Below, one piece after another: positions 51,624 through 60,214 of a stretch of 64,000 nt of DNA; the first letter of the stretch is position 1; every line of letters starts with the position of its first letter. The notes under the pieces were generated by a model that ran no database searches, was not told where the DNA came from, and saw nothing but the letters and a program-made list of their open reading frames with translations. The position numbers and the translations under genes were made by a program. The DNA is from DASRBN01 sp035294305 (lineage in GTDB: Bacteria; Chloroflexota; Ktedonobacteria; Ktedonobacterales; Ktedonobacteraceae): contig DATGLD010000048.1 in the NCBI GenBank assembly GCA_035294305.1, positions 248,001 to 312,000 of the forward strand, in the 5' to 3' direction.

Positions 51624-53321
51624 ATGATAGCAAGCTTAACGCCGTCTTTCGTACGTTTTTCTGGTCGAGGGAGAGTTTTCGCAGTGATGTCGCTCTTCCT
51701 CGTCGTCATCATGTTTCTGACTTCCTGTGGCGGCTTCTCAAACAACAATGCTTCCAGCCAGGGTGGAACCCTTACAATGGTACCCAGCCCTATTGGAGAC
51801 TACACCCGCAACTTTAATATCTTTGCCAACGGCTCGGTCTTGAGCGGCACGCAGGGTTTGATCTATGAGACGCTCCTTTTCTTCAACCGTGAAAATGGGG
51901 AAGTCTCACCCTGGCTTGCGTCGAGCTATCTACTCTCGAGCGATGCCACCCGTGTCACTTTTAACTTGCGTCCAAACATACAATGGTCGGATGGCATACC
52001 TTTCACGAGCGCGGACGTTGTTTTTACGCTCAACCTGGTACGCGCGCATCCCGCGATTGATTACAGCGGCCTCTGGAACATGATCAACAGTGTGACGGCT
52101 CCTAATGCTCATACCGTCGTCGTCACACTGAAGCAGGCATGGACGCCTATCCTGTGGTACCTGGGAGGACAAACGTACATCGTGCCCCAGCATCTCTGGT
52201 CCCACGTGAATAACCCGGTCACGTACACGAACCCGAACCCCATCGGCACGGGTCCTTTCGTACTCAAGTCTTTTACGCCACAGCTGTACGTTTTTGGCCG
52301 CAATCCTCACTACTGGCAGCCGGGCAAGCCGTACATCAACGAAATCCGCTATCCCTCCTTCAACTCGAATACGAGTGCGGACCTGCTGCTTTCGCAAGGC
52401 TCAGTAGACTGGACTGGCCTGTTCACCCCTGACATCAATAAAACGTTTGTGAACCGTGACCCGGTGAATAACCATTACTGGTTCCCGCCAAGCAGCGTCG
52501 TTGCACTCTACCTGAACCTTACAAAGTATCCCTTTAACATGCTGGCAGTGCGCCAGGCTATCAGCGCCGCCATCGACCGTAACAAACTCTCTCGTATTGG
52601 CGAGAATGGGTACGAACCACCTGCTCATCCTACGGGACTGGTCCTGCCAGCGAACCAGAGTTACCTGTCGCCGGAATATGCCAAAGCTTCCTTCGCCCTG
52701 GATACCACCAAAGCGAATTTACTACTAGAACAGGCGGGCTTCAAGAAAGGCAGTGATGGCATCTACGTGGACAAGAATGGACGGCGGCTGGCATTCAACA
52801 TCAATGTTGTGTCCGGCTGGACCGACTGGGTAACCGACTGCCAGATCATGGCTAGCAATTTGCAGGCGCTTGGGATGGATGTAAAGGTCAATACCATCTC
52901 CTTCAACTCCTACTACAGCGCGTTACAGACAGGTTCTTTTGATAGCGCCATCTCCTGGACGAATCCTGGCCCTACACCCTACTACCTCTACGACTCGATG
53001 CTTGCAAGTAACAACACCGCGCCCATTGGCCAACCTGCTACATCGAATTTCGAGCGGTGGAGTGATCCTACAACGGATAAACTCCTGCAGCAGTATGCAA
53101 GTTCACCCAACCCGGCGGTACAGCAGCAGGCACTTGATGGGCTCCAGAAGATCATGGTCGAGCAAATGCCGGCCATTCCGCTCATCTATGGGGCAACCTG
53201 GTATGAGTACAGCACGAAGAACTTCGTTGGCTGGCCCGATCAGCAGCACCCCTATGCGATGCCAGCGCCATATTCAGCTCCCGATGTAGAGATAGTTGTC
53301 CTGAATCTACATCCAGCATAA
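51624..53321 (+). CDS. ABC importer substrate-binding lipoprotein (peptide/oligosaccharide class)
   Basis: A 565-residue family-5 solute-binding protein. The lipobox FLTSCG (Cys near 38) anchors it outside the membrane. The family body is clear: ETLLFFNRENGEVSPWLASSY, the WSDGIPFTSADVVFTL motif, and FSAAIDRN-type segment (ISAAIDRNKL). Dpp/Opp-type proteins usually bind peptides, but several, such as CbtA of Thermotoga and Pyrococcus, bind cellobiose and related sugars. With GH1 and LacI here, cello-oligosaccharides are favoured. ATG 51624 has GGGGAGG 6-7 nt upstream. Confidence 0.9.
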   Translation: MIASLTPSFVRFSGRGRVFAVMSLFLVVIMFLTSCGGFSNNNASSQGGTLTMVPSPIGDYTRNFNIFANGSVLSGTQGLIYETLLFFNRENGEVSPWLASSYLLSSDATRVTFNLRPNIQWSDGIPFTSADVVFTLNLVRAHPAIDYSGLWNMINSVTAPNAHTVVVTLKQAWTPILWYLGGQTYIVPQHLWSHVNNPVTYTNPNPIGTGPFVLKSFTPQLYVFGRNPHYWQPGKPYINEIRYPSFNSNTSADLLLSQGSVDWTGLFTPDINKTFVNRDPVNNHYWFPPSSVVALYLNLTKYPFNMLAVRQAISAAIDRNKLSRIGENGYEPPAHPTGLVLPANQSYLSPEYAKASFALDTTKANLLLEQAGFKKGSDGIYVDKNGRRLAFNINVVSGWTDWVTDCQIMASNLQALGMDVKVNTISFNSYYSALQTGSFDSAISWTNPGPTPYYLYDSMLASNNTAPIGQPATSNFERWSDPTTDKLLQQYASSPNPAVQQQALDGLQKIMVEQMPAIPLIYGATWYEYSTKNFVGWPDQQHPYAMPAPYSAPDVEIVVLNLHPA

Positions 53322-53340
53322 CTAATACCGACCTTGTTTC

Positions 53341-53376
53341 CCCAGCAGGATGATTTTCTTATATCATCCCGCTGGG
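53341..53376 (+). other. intra-operon hairpin between binding protein and permease
   Basis: CCCAGC plus GGATGAT (53341-53354) pair with ATCATCC plus GCTGGG (53363-53376), with one mismatch and an 8-nt loop, 19 nt after the binding-protein stop. No U-run follows, so it probably stabilises the upstream message, giving more binding protein than permease. Confidence 0.65.
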
Positions 53377-53404
53377 GAAATGTGTACCGAAAGGGAGAGA
53401 TTGC

Positions 53405-54388
53405 ATGCGTCACTTGTTACGCCGCATTGGTTTTTACCTGATCGCGTTATGGGCCTCGATTACGCTGAACTTTCTCATTCCACGACTTGTCCCTGGTAAC
53501 CCTGCCCAGGTGCTGATTGCCAGATTGCAGGGACGCGTCGATCCACGCGCAGTGCATGCTATGGAGATTGCCTTCGGCGTTAGCCATGCGAGCCTTTGGA
53601 GCCAGTACGTCGAGTACCTTGGGAACCTGGCCCACGGAAACCTGGGCATCTCGGTGACCTACTTCCCGACCCCTGTCGCGACTGTCATCGCGCAAGACTT
53701 GCCGTGGACGCTCGCGCTGATGGGAACGGCCGTGGTGATTAGTTTTGTGTGCGGTACGTTGTTGGGTATCATTGTTGCCTGGAGACGCGGTTCGCCGCTG
53801 GGCGTTTTTCTGCCACCGGTGCTCACCTTCTTCTCCGCCATCCCATACTTCTGGCTCGCACTCATCACGCTCTATGTGCTTGGTTTTGTTCTCAACTGGT
53901 TCCCCTTGAATGGAGGATACGATCTGTCGCTTGCGCCCGGTTTGAATGCTGATTTCCTCTTGAGCGTTGTGCTCCACGCCCTTTTGCCAGCCCTGACCAT
54001 TGTCGTCAGTTCGGTCGCTGGATGGATGCTTGGTATGCGTAACGCAATGATGACCACGCTTTCTGAGGACTATGTGCTGATGGCGCAGGCGAAAGGTCTC
54101 CCTGAGCACCGGGTAATGCTTACCTACGCGGCACGCAATGCTATCTTGCCAAATATTACCGGTTTCGCGCTCTCACTTGGCTTCGTCGTCGGAGGCGCAT
54201 TGCTGACAGAGATTGTCTTCTCCTATCCAGGCATCGGCTTTGCCCTGTTACAAGCTGTGCAGAATTCCGATTACGCCTTGCTACAAGGTATCTTTCTCAT
54301 TATTGCGGTCGCCGTCCTGGGAGCCAACTTCCTGGCCGACTTACTCTATGTTGTATTGGATCCGCGTACGCGACAGGAAAGGGGTTAG
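53405..54388 (+). CDS. ABC importer permease, DppB-type
   Basis: A 327-residue membrane subunit with six membrane segments. The N-terminal LLRRIGFYLIALWASITLNFLIPRLVPGNPAQ is typical of DppB/OppB, and the EAA-loop region YVLMAQAKGLPEHRVMLTYAARNAILP (about residues 221-247) is intact for coupling to the ATPases. AAGGGAGAG precedes the ATG. It forms the channel with the DppC-type protein encoded 3 nt downstream. Confidence 0.92.
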   Translation: MRHLLRRIGFYLIALWASITLNFLIPRLVPGNPAQVLIARLQGRVDPRAVHAMEIAFGVSHASLWSQYVEYLGNLAHGNLGISVTYFPTPVATVIAQDLPWTLALMGTAVVISFVCGTLLGIIVAWRRGSPLGVFLPPVLTFFSAIPYFWLALITLYVLGFVLNWFPLNGGYDLSLAPGLNADFLLSVVLHALLPALTIVVSSVAGWMLGMRNAMMTTLSEDYVLMAQAKGLPEHRVMLTYAARNAILPNITGFALSLGFVVGGALLTEIVFSYPGIGFALLQAVQNSDYALLQGIFLIIAVAVLGANFLADLLYVVLDPRTRQERG

Positions 54389-54391
54389 CTC

Positions 54392-55417
54392 TTGCAACTC
54401 GATGAACGGAAAGCAGAGTCAGGTGTCGCACCGGCACCACCGCAAAATCTCTCTACAGGCAGAAGTGTAGCGACAAGTAACGTGCCTATCAAGATAAATG
54501 ATAAGGTTCGACAGGCGCCAGGGCTGATGAGGGAGGGTCGTACAGTAGGAAGTTGGCTTGCTGCCAACGGCAAAGTTACCTTCGGCCTGAGTATTGTGTT
54601 TTTTTTCATCGTGGTGGCGCTTGTAGGACCTCTCTTGATCAGGCAGAGTCCCACGGCCTTTAGCGCCGACGTACTGCAACCTCCTTCCGCAGCCCATTGG
54701 CTGGGTACCACCCAGACCGGACAGGATGTCTTCGCCCAGGTAATAGTCGGCACACGCGTATCGCTGCTGCTCGGATTCGGCGCGGGGCTCCTGGCGACCA
54801 TCGTCTCGGTTATCGTTGGTTTGACTGCCGGTTACTTTGGCGGCCTGGTTGACGACGTGCTGTCGCTACTTATCAACGTCTTTCTGGTCATTCCCGCGAT
54901 ACCCCTGGCCATTATCATGGCGGCTTATTTGCCTTTCCGTGGGCCACTGCCGATGGCGATCATTGTCACCATCACCGGCTGGGCCTGGGGCGCGCGAGTG
55001 CTGCGAGCACAGACTCTCTCGATGCGCAAACGGGACTTCGTTGAAGCCGCTCGCGCCAGCGGAGAAAGCCGGCTGCGCATTGTCTTCGTGGAGATTCTCC
55101 CCAACGAGATTGCGATTGTGGCAGCGGGCCTGGTTGGAACCGTGATCTATGCGATCCTGGCCCAGGTTGGACTGGAATTCCTGGGTCTGGGCGACGTCAC
55201 CACGATCAGCTGGGGAACCATCTTCTACTGGGCGCAAAACAATGAGGCGCTGCTGCTGGGAGCATGGTGGTGGTTCCTGGCGCCCGGATGCTGTGTGGCG
55301 CTACTTGGGGCAGGGTTGGCTTTCATCAACTTTGGCATCGATGAGTTAGCAAATCCACGTTTGCGCGAGGAACGGAAGCTAAAGCAACCCGCGCAGGCGA
55401 AAAAGGAGGCCGCATGA
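54392..55417 (+). CDS. ABC importer permease, DppC-type
   Basis: A 341-residue membrane subunit with a longer cytoplasmic N terminus (about 65 residues) than usual. Six membrane segments; LGTTQTGQDVFAQVIVGTRVSLLLGF is the DppC/OppC hallmark and DFVEAARASGESRLRIVFVEILPNE (near 220) is the EAA loop. Translation appears to start at TTG 54392, behind AAAGGGG; no earlier ATG fits. Pairs with the DppB-type subunit. Confidence 0.9.
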   Translation: MQLDERKAESGVAPAPPQNLSTGRSVATSNVPIKINDKVRQAPGLMREGRTVGSWLAANGKVTFGLSIVFFFIVVALVGPLLIRQSPTAFSADVLQPPSAAHWLGTTQTGQDVFAQVIVGTRVSLLLGFGAGLLATIVSVIVGLTAGYFGGLVDDVLSLLINVFLVIPAIPLAIIMAAYLPFRGPLPMAIIVTITGWAWGARVLRAQTLSMRKRDFVEAARASGESRLRIVFVEILPNEIAIVAAGLVGTVIYAILAQVGLEFLGLGDVTTISWGTIFYWAQNNEALLLGAWWWFLAPGCCVALLGAGLAFINFGIDELANPRLREERKLKQPAQAKKEAA

Positions 55418-56535
55418 TGATCACAGAGATACGAACCGGCACATTATTAGAGGTTAAACATATCAGTGTGGACTACGGTTCCTCAAAAGGAATCGTTCAT
55501 GCCGTCAATGATGTAAGCTTTGCCATCGAGCAGGGTCAGATCTTCGGACTGGCGGGAGAGAGTGGGAGTGGAAAGTCTACACTTGTCTATGCTATCGCGC
55601 GCCTGCTCCAGCCTCCCGCGGTCATCACCCAGGGGCAGGTATTGTATTACCCTACGACGCGGGCAGGAAGCGAATCATCACAAGCTGGTGAAGCAGTGGA
55701 TGTTCTCGCGCTTAACCCGGCACAGTTACGAGCCTTTCGATGGCGCGAACTCTCCATTGTCTTTCAAAGCGCCATGAACGCGCTCAACCCGGTTCTGGCT
55801 ATTGGCACACAAATCATTGACGTACTACGAGCGCACGACCCATGCATGACGCGAAATGAAGCGCGCTCGCGGGCGCTGGAATTGTTACAACTGGTCGGTA
55901 TTACCCCGGACCGGCTGCACAGCTACCCACATGAACTTAGTGGTGGCATGCGGCAGCGAGCGATCATCGCCATCGCGCTTGCTCTCAATTCAAAGCTGAT
56001 TATCATGGATGAGCCAACTACCGCGCTGGATGTGGTGGTACAACGTGATATCCTCGCGCAGATTCTCAGATTACGCAACGATTTAGGCTTCTCAGTGATC
56101 TTTATCACCCATGATCTCTCCCTCCTGCTGGAAATCGCAGACACGATTGCTATTATGTACGCGGGCCGTATCGTCGAGATGGGAACACGGGAAGAGCTAC
56201 TTCGCGCACCACGGCACCCGTACACCTACGGGCTGTTGCATTCATTCCCAAAGCTGCATGGCCCTTCTCGCAGTCTAAGAGGTATTCCAGGCTCACCGCC
56301 AGACTTGCGGTCAATCCCATCAGGATGTGCGTTCCATCCCCGCTGTTCGTTCACCCTCCCGGCCTGCCATACTGTTGTACCGGCATTGCTCCCTGTGGCA
56401 TCTGAAAAATCTAAAGCGCCCTCCTTGGAGGCGTTATCCAGCGGGCATGGACCCTGCGTTGCTTGCCACCTCTATACCACCGAACTAAATCCTGGAGGTC
56501 CACCCGAAAGACTGGAGTCTGAATATGTCAACTAA
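55414..56535 (+). CDS. ABC importer ATPase, DppD-type
   Basis: A 373-residue ATPase. Walker A GESGSGKST (near 49), signature LSGGMRQRA (near 175), Walker B LIIMDEPT (near 197), and the C-terminal oligopeptide/sugar domain with the cysteine cluster FHPRCSFTLPAC (near 312). It overlaps the permease gene by 4 nt (ATGA). Forms the energising heterodimer with the next gene product. Confidence 0.93.
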   Translation: MMITEIRTGTLLEVKHISVDYGSSKGIVHAVNDVSFAIEQGQIFGLAGESGSGKSTLVYAIARLLQPPAVITQGQVLYYPTTRAGSESSQAGEAVDVLALNPAQLRAFRWRELSIVFQSAMNALNPVLAIGTQIIDVLRAHDPCMTRNEARSRALELLQLVGITPDRLHSYPHELSGGMRQRAIIAIALALNSKLIIMDEPTTALDVVVQRDILAQILRLRNDLGFSVIFITHDLSLLLEIADTIAIMYAGRIVEMGTREELLRAPRHPYTYGLLHSFPKLHGPSRSLRGIPGSPPDLRSIPSGCAFHPRCSFTLPACHTVVPALLPVASEKSKAPSLEALSSGHGPCVACHLYTTELNPGGPPERLESEYVN

Positions 56536-57685
56536 GATCACAACATCAACTACCGAAGAACCCATCCTGGAGGCAGTGCATCTGAAGAAGGATTTCCCTT
56601 TGCGTAAGGTCAAGCTCTTTGGCGCAGCAGAGGCGGTACATGCCGTCGAAGACGTGACGCTGGTGCTGCGTTCCGGTCATGCAACAGCCCTGGTAGGAGA
56701 AAGTGGGAGTGGTAAGACCACGGTAGCTCGCCTGCTAGCAAGGCTCTATGCTCCCACATCGGGCACCATTCGCTATCGAGAGGAAGTGATCAAAGCCAGG
56801 GGAGAAAGGGCTTTACAGGGGTACCGGCGCCACGTGCAAATAGTTTTTCAGGACCCGTTCTCATCATTGAACCCGATGCATACTGTGCGTCACCATCTTA
56901 GCCGCCCCTTGCGCATATATGGACACGCTCACACTGCTTCGGAGGAAATGCAGCTCATCACATCGCTACTCGAAAGGGTGAACCTGACTCCGGCAGAGCA
57001 ATTCATCCCCAAGTTTCCTCACCAGCTCAGCGGCGGTCAACGGCAGCGCATCGCGATTGCCCGCGCGTTGGCGGCCAGACCTTCAGTCCTCCTGGCAGAC
57101 GAACCTGTCTCCATGCTGGATGTCTCAATCCGGCTCGATATACTCAATCTGCTCACACGCCTCAAAGAAGAAGAGCAGCTGGCGCTCCTATATATCACCC
57201 ATGACCTTGCCAGCGCCCGCTATTTCGCGGAGGAAACCCTCGTCATGTATGCCGGTCAAATGGTCGAGGGAGGCCCCAGTGAAGAGGTGATCCAGCAAGC
57301 AAAACATCCTTACACCCAACTCCTGCTCTCATCGGCACCAGACCCCGACCGCTTCGGATCATCCGGCCTGCAAGGTAATCACAAGGTAGCGCCCTGGATA
57401 CCGGCAAAACAGGTTGTGAGTGGAAATGGAAGCGGCGATGTGCCAAGTTTGATCAAGCCACCTGGCGGCTGTCGCTTTCATCCGCGCTGCCCTTATGCTA
57501 TGCCTGTCTGCCAACAGCAATTTCCGCCACGCAGGGAATTGGGTAGGGGGCATTGGGTCCACTGCTTCCTCTATGGAGGAGCACATAAAACTGATGCGAA
57601 GCCATCGACCGATGTCACAGATCTCCAGGGACAGGGGGGCCTGGAACAGTCACGGTCACTCAATAGCAGAGAGAGCATTCAGTAG
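56525..57685 (+). CDS. ABC importer ATPase, DppF-type
   Basis: A 386-residue ATPase. Walker A GESGSGKTT (near 58), signature LSGGQRQRI (near 166), Walker B VLLADEPVS (near 190), and the C-terminal cysteine cluster FHPRCPYAMPVC (near 318). It overlaps the DppD-type gene by 11 nt, so expression is coupled. Completes the importer. Confidence 0.93.
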   Translation: MSTKITTSTTEEPILEAVHLKKDFPLRKVKLFGAAEAVHAVEDVTLVLRSGHATALVGESGSGKTTVARLLARLYAPTSGTIRYREEVIKARGERALQGYRRHVQIVFQDPFSSLNPMHTVRHHLSRPLRIYGHAHTASEEMQLITSLLERVNLTPAEQFIPKFPHQLSGGQRQRIAIARALAARPSVLLADEPVSMLDVSIRLDILNLLTRLKEEEQLALLYITHDLASARYFAEETLVMYAGQMVEGGPSEEVIQQAKHPYTQLLLSSAPDPDRFGSSGLQGNHKVAPWIPAKQVVSGNGSGDVPSLIKPPGGCRFHPRCPYAMPVCQQQFPPRRELGRGHWVHCFLYGGAHKTDAKPSTDVTDLQGQGGLEQSRSLNSRESIQ

Positions 57686-57736
57686 ATTATATATGGGAAC
57701 TTCATAAAATGAAGCACATCCATTCAAGGAGGATGA

Positions 57737-59182
57737 ATGAGTATACGTGATGAGGTGAAACCAGCAATGATGGTTGATTCTTCCGGAGACTTCGTTTTCC
57801 CCGCAGATTTTCTCTGGGGCGCAGCCACTGCATCGTATCAGGTTGAGGGGGCGACACGCGAGGATGGCCGTGGCGTGTCCATTTGGGATCAGTTCACAGC
57901 CATTCCGGGCAACGTCCAGCGAGGAGAGAACGGCGATATTGCCGCCGACCACTACCACCGTATGCCGGAGGATGTGGCGCTGATGGCCGAACTGGGTCTA
58001 AATGCGTATCGGTTCTCCATCGCATGGCCGCGCATTCTTCCCCAGGGCACAGGCACCGTCAACGAACGTGGCCTGGATTTTTATGATCGTTTAGTAGATG
58101 CACTTCTAGAGCGAGGGATTACACCTTTTGTGACCCTGTATCATTGGGACCTCCCACTGGCATTGCATGAGCAAAACGGTTGGGTCAATCGTGAGACAGC
58201 ATTCGCTTTTGCGGATTTCGCGGAGGTAGTCGCACAGCGGCTCGCAGATCGTGTCGATTATTGGACGACGCTCAACGAGCCCTGGTGCTCTGCCTATCTC
58301 GGTTATGAAACCGGCGTACATGCCCCGGGCATACGCGATAAGCAAGCGGCATATACCGCAGCCCATCATCTCTTGCTCGCACATGGTCTCGCACTCTCCC
58401 GCCTACAAGCATACAGGCGAAGGTCTACCCAACTGGGGATTACATTGAATCTGGCACCTGTCTATCCCGCCAACAACGATCTTGAGACGTTACATGCAGT
58501 AGAGCTGGCAGATAAAATGAGCAATCGCTGGTTCCTTGACCCGATCTTTCGTGGAAAATATCCTGAAGGCCTCTTCGATGATGCAGGGATTGTCCAGCCA
58601 CCAATACAGGACAGGGATCTGGCCATTATTGCGACTCCCATCGATTTCCTGGGCGTCAACAACTACTCGCGTTCGCTCATTCGCGCCCGTGTAGCAGAAA
58701 ATGGCTCTGGCGAGGCTGTCGCCAGAGACTATGAACATATCGCAGCGGAGCCCGACTCCTTATACACGGCCATGGGCTGGGAGGTCTACCCGCAAGCATT
58801 AACAGACGTGCTGGTGCGGGTGTACCGTGATTATGCTCCTCGTTCCATTATAGTAACAGAGAACGGCGCCGCCTTTGCTGATCACTGGGACGGCGACGGT
58901 TCCGTCAGTGATCCACAGCGCCTCCATTATCTCAGTGAACATCTACAAGCCCTGGGGAAGGCTCGCATACAAGGAGTACCAATACGAGGCTACTTCGTCT
59001 GGTCGCTGTTGGATAACTTTGAATGGGCGGAGGGCTACAGCAAACGTTTTGGCATCGTCTATGTCGACTATCCCACCCAGCGCCGCATCATCAAAGACAG
59101 CGGTCGCTGGTATGCCGCCTTTATCGCAGCACAACGCGGGCAACTGCCGCCCGGGGTAGAGTGTAACAACCGCACCGGCTAA
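57737..59182 (+). CDS. GH1 beta-glucosidase
   Basis: A 481-residue cytoplasmic retaining beta-glucosidase of family 1. The N-terminal signature FLWGAATASYQVEGATREDGRG starts near 26, acid/base Glu is in TTLNEPWCS (near 178), nucleophile Glu in IIVTENGAAF (near 377), and the aglycone-site motif SLLDNFEWAEGY is near 424. No signal peptide, so it acts on imported cellobiose or similar glucosides. AAGGAGG lies 4-5 nt before the ATG. It is the last gene of the LacI-linked transport cluster. Confidence 0.95.
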   Translation: MSIRDEVKPAMMVDSSGDFVFPADFLWGAATASYQVEGATREDGRGVSIWDQFTAIPGNVQRGENGDIAADHYHRMPEDVALMAELGLNAYRFSIAWPRILPQGTGTVNERGLDFYDRLVDALLERGITPFVTLYHWDLPLALHEQNGWVNRETAFAFADFAEVVAQRLADRVDYWTTLNEPWCSAYLGYETGVHAPGIRDKQAAYTAAHHLLLAHGLALSRLQAYRRRSTQLGITLNLAPVYPANNDLETLHAVELADKMSNRWFLDPIFRGKYPEGLFDDAGIVQPPIQDRDLAIIATPIDFLGVNNYSRSLIRARVAENGSGEAVARDYEHIAAEPDSLYTAMGWEVYPQALTDVLVRVYRDYAPRSIIVTENGAAFADHWDGDGSVSDPQRLHYLSEHLQALGKARIQGVPIRGYFVWSLLDNFEWAEGYSKRFGIVYVDYPTQRRIIKDSGRWYAAFIAAQRGQLPPGVECNNRTG

Positions 59183-59192
59183 GAAGCAATCG

Positions 59193-59258
59193 TGTAGGGA
59201 CGGGCCTGGTACCTGTTCGCCCCGGGAGGGCTGGACACGCGCCAGGCCTGCCCCTACA
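59193..59258. repeat. GTAGGG-type inverted repeat, unit 1
   Basis: TGTAGGGACGGGCCTGG (59193-59209) and CCAGGCCTGCCCCTACA (59242-59258) are near-complementary arms. It sits between the convergent GH1 and DUF998 stops and overlaps the last codons of the DUF998 gene, so it may also terminate transcription. Confidence 0.75.
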
Positions 59259-59916
59259 GGGCGAATAGTCTGCACCCGGTCACTATCTGCCAGACAAAGG
59301 CTTCGATTAACAAAATTCTCTCGTTGAGACCTTCAAATTGCGCCCCATAACTGGAGAAGGCATAAGGTAAGAGCATGAGCAACAGCGTGACGGCGCTGGT
59401 GATTATCGAGTACCAACCATAGCCACGCCACGTTCGCTGCATACGCAGTTGTAGCCCGATGATGAAGAGCGCGATAATGAGCGCGCCAAACGCAACGAAG
59501 AAGCCAATATTATGTAACGTATCGTGAAGACTGGCAGCCGGGTCCACGGGATTGTATTCGGTGAAGAAACCATCGTTGACTGCGCCTGCTCCTGTCAGCA
59601 AAAGAAGGAGCGTACCGGCTAGCAACCTTCTCTTGCTGACTAACGTTCGCATCGCTTGAAAAAAGCCGATGGTGAAGAGCATGAAGAGGAGGCCAAAGAT
59701 CACAAGAACTGTGTTCAGAATCCAGCCATTCTGCCCTATACCGAGATCGCTGATCACTTGATGAATGGGTGAGTAACCAGGGCGCAAGAAGCCATCGACG
59801 GTGAAAACGAGTACAAAAAGGACTGAACCGGTTACCCCGGCAAGTGTAAACGGTCGCATACAAGGATTACGCCTTCGAGTAGCGGCTTCGGATTGTATTC
59901 TCATTTGTGTTATCAT
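59254..59916 (-). CDS. DUF998 membrane protein
   Basis: A 220-residue protein with about six membrane segments of the DUF998 family: RPGYSPIHQVISDLGIGQNGWI (near residue 46) is the family signature (RPGYSxxxxxISxLG). No function is known. AAAGG precedes the ATG at 9 nt. The promoter region carries triple-repeat site 7 about 170 nt upstream. Confidence 0.88.
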   Translation of the reverse strand: MITQMRIQSEAATRRRNPCMRPFTLAGVTGSVLFVLVFTVDGFLRPGYSPIHQVISDLGIGQNGWILNTVLVIFGLLFMLFTIGFFQAMRTLVSKRRLLAGTLLLLLTGAGAVNDGFFTEYNPVDPAASLHDTLHNIGFFVAFGALIIALFIIGLQLRMQRTWRGYGWYSIITSAVTLLLMLLPYAFSSYGAQFEGLNERILLIEAFVWQIVTGCRLFAL

Positions 59917-60003
59917 CTGCGAAACCTTTCATTGCTTTTCGTAAATAGAGCGTGCGAGTAGCAATGGAAGAGAAAGTCGCCATAGGCCATTCATCGGCCC
60001 GTA

Positions 60004-60051
60004 GGGGCAGCGCCGGGGTCTGTCCGGCGCTGCCCTGCCCGGCGCTGCCCC
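60004..60051. repeat. GTAGGG-type inverted repeat, unit 2
   Basis: Perfect 14-bp arms GGGGCAGCGCCGGG (60004-60017) and its complement (60038-60051), with a further copy of CCGGCGCTGCCC between (60024-60035). It starts with GTAGGG at 60001. A half unit starting CGTAGGGACGCGAT, with a GCGAT/ATCGC hairpin, follows at 60172-60196. Confidence 0.75.
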
Positions 60052-60087
60052 TGCTGCTACGGCTGGCGCTTTGTTCTTTCCGAGGAA

Positions 60088-60134
60088 AGTATGAGCAGGA
60101 GATGGCATCAAAGCGTCAAGAGTGCCATTAAGAA
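60088..60134 (-). promoter_or_regulatory. triple 11-bp repeat promoter, site 7 (DUF998 gene)
   Basis: On the minus strand units 60134-60124, 60123-60113 and 60112-60102 (cores TTAATGG, CTTGACG, GATGCCA) are in phase, then 8 bp, then CATACT (60088-60093). The units are more diverged than at other sites, but the spacing is exact. Confidence 0.65.
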
Positions 60135-60214
60135 CTGAAAATGCCCGCGCTTCACTATCCATCAGGGGGGACGTAGGGACGCGATTTATCGCATCCGGGG
60201 TGTGGATGGATGTC

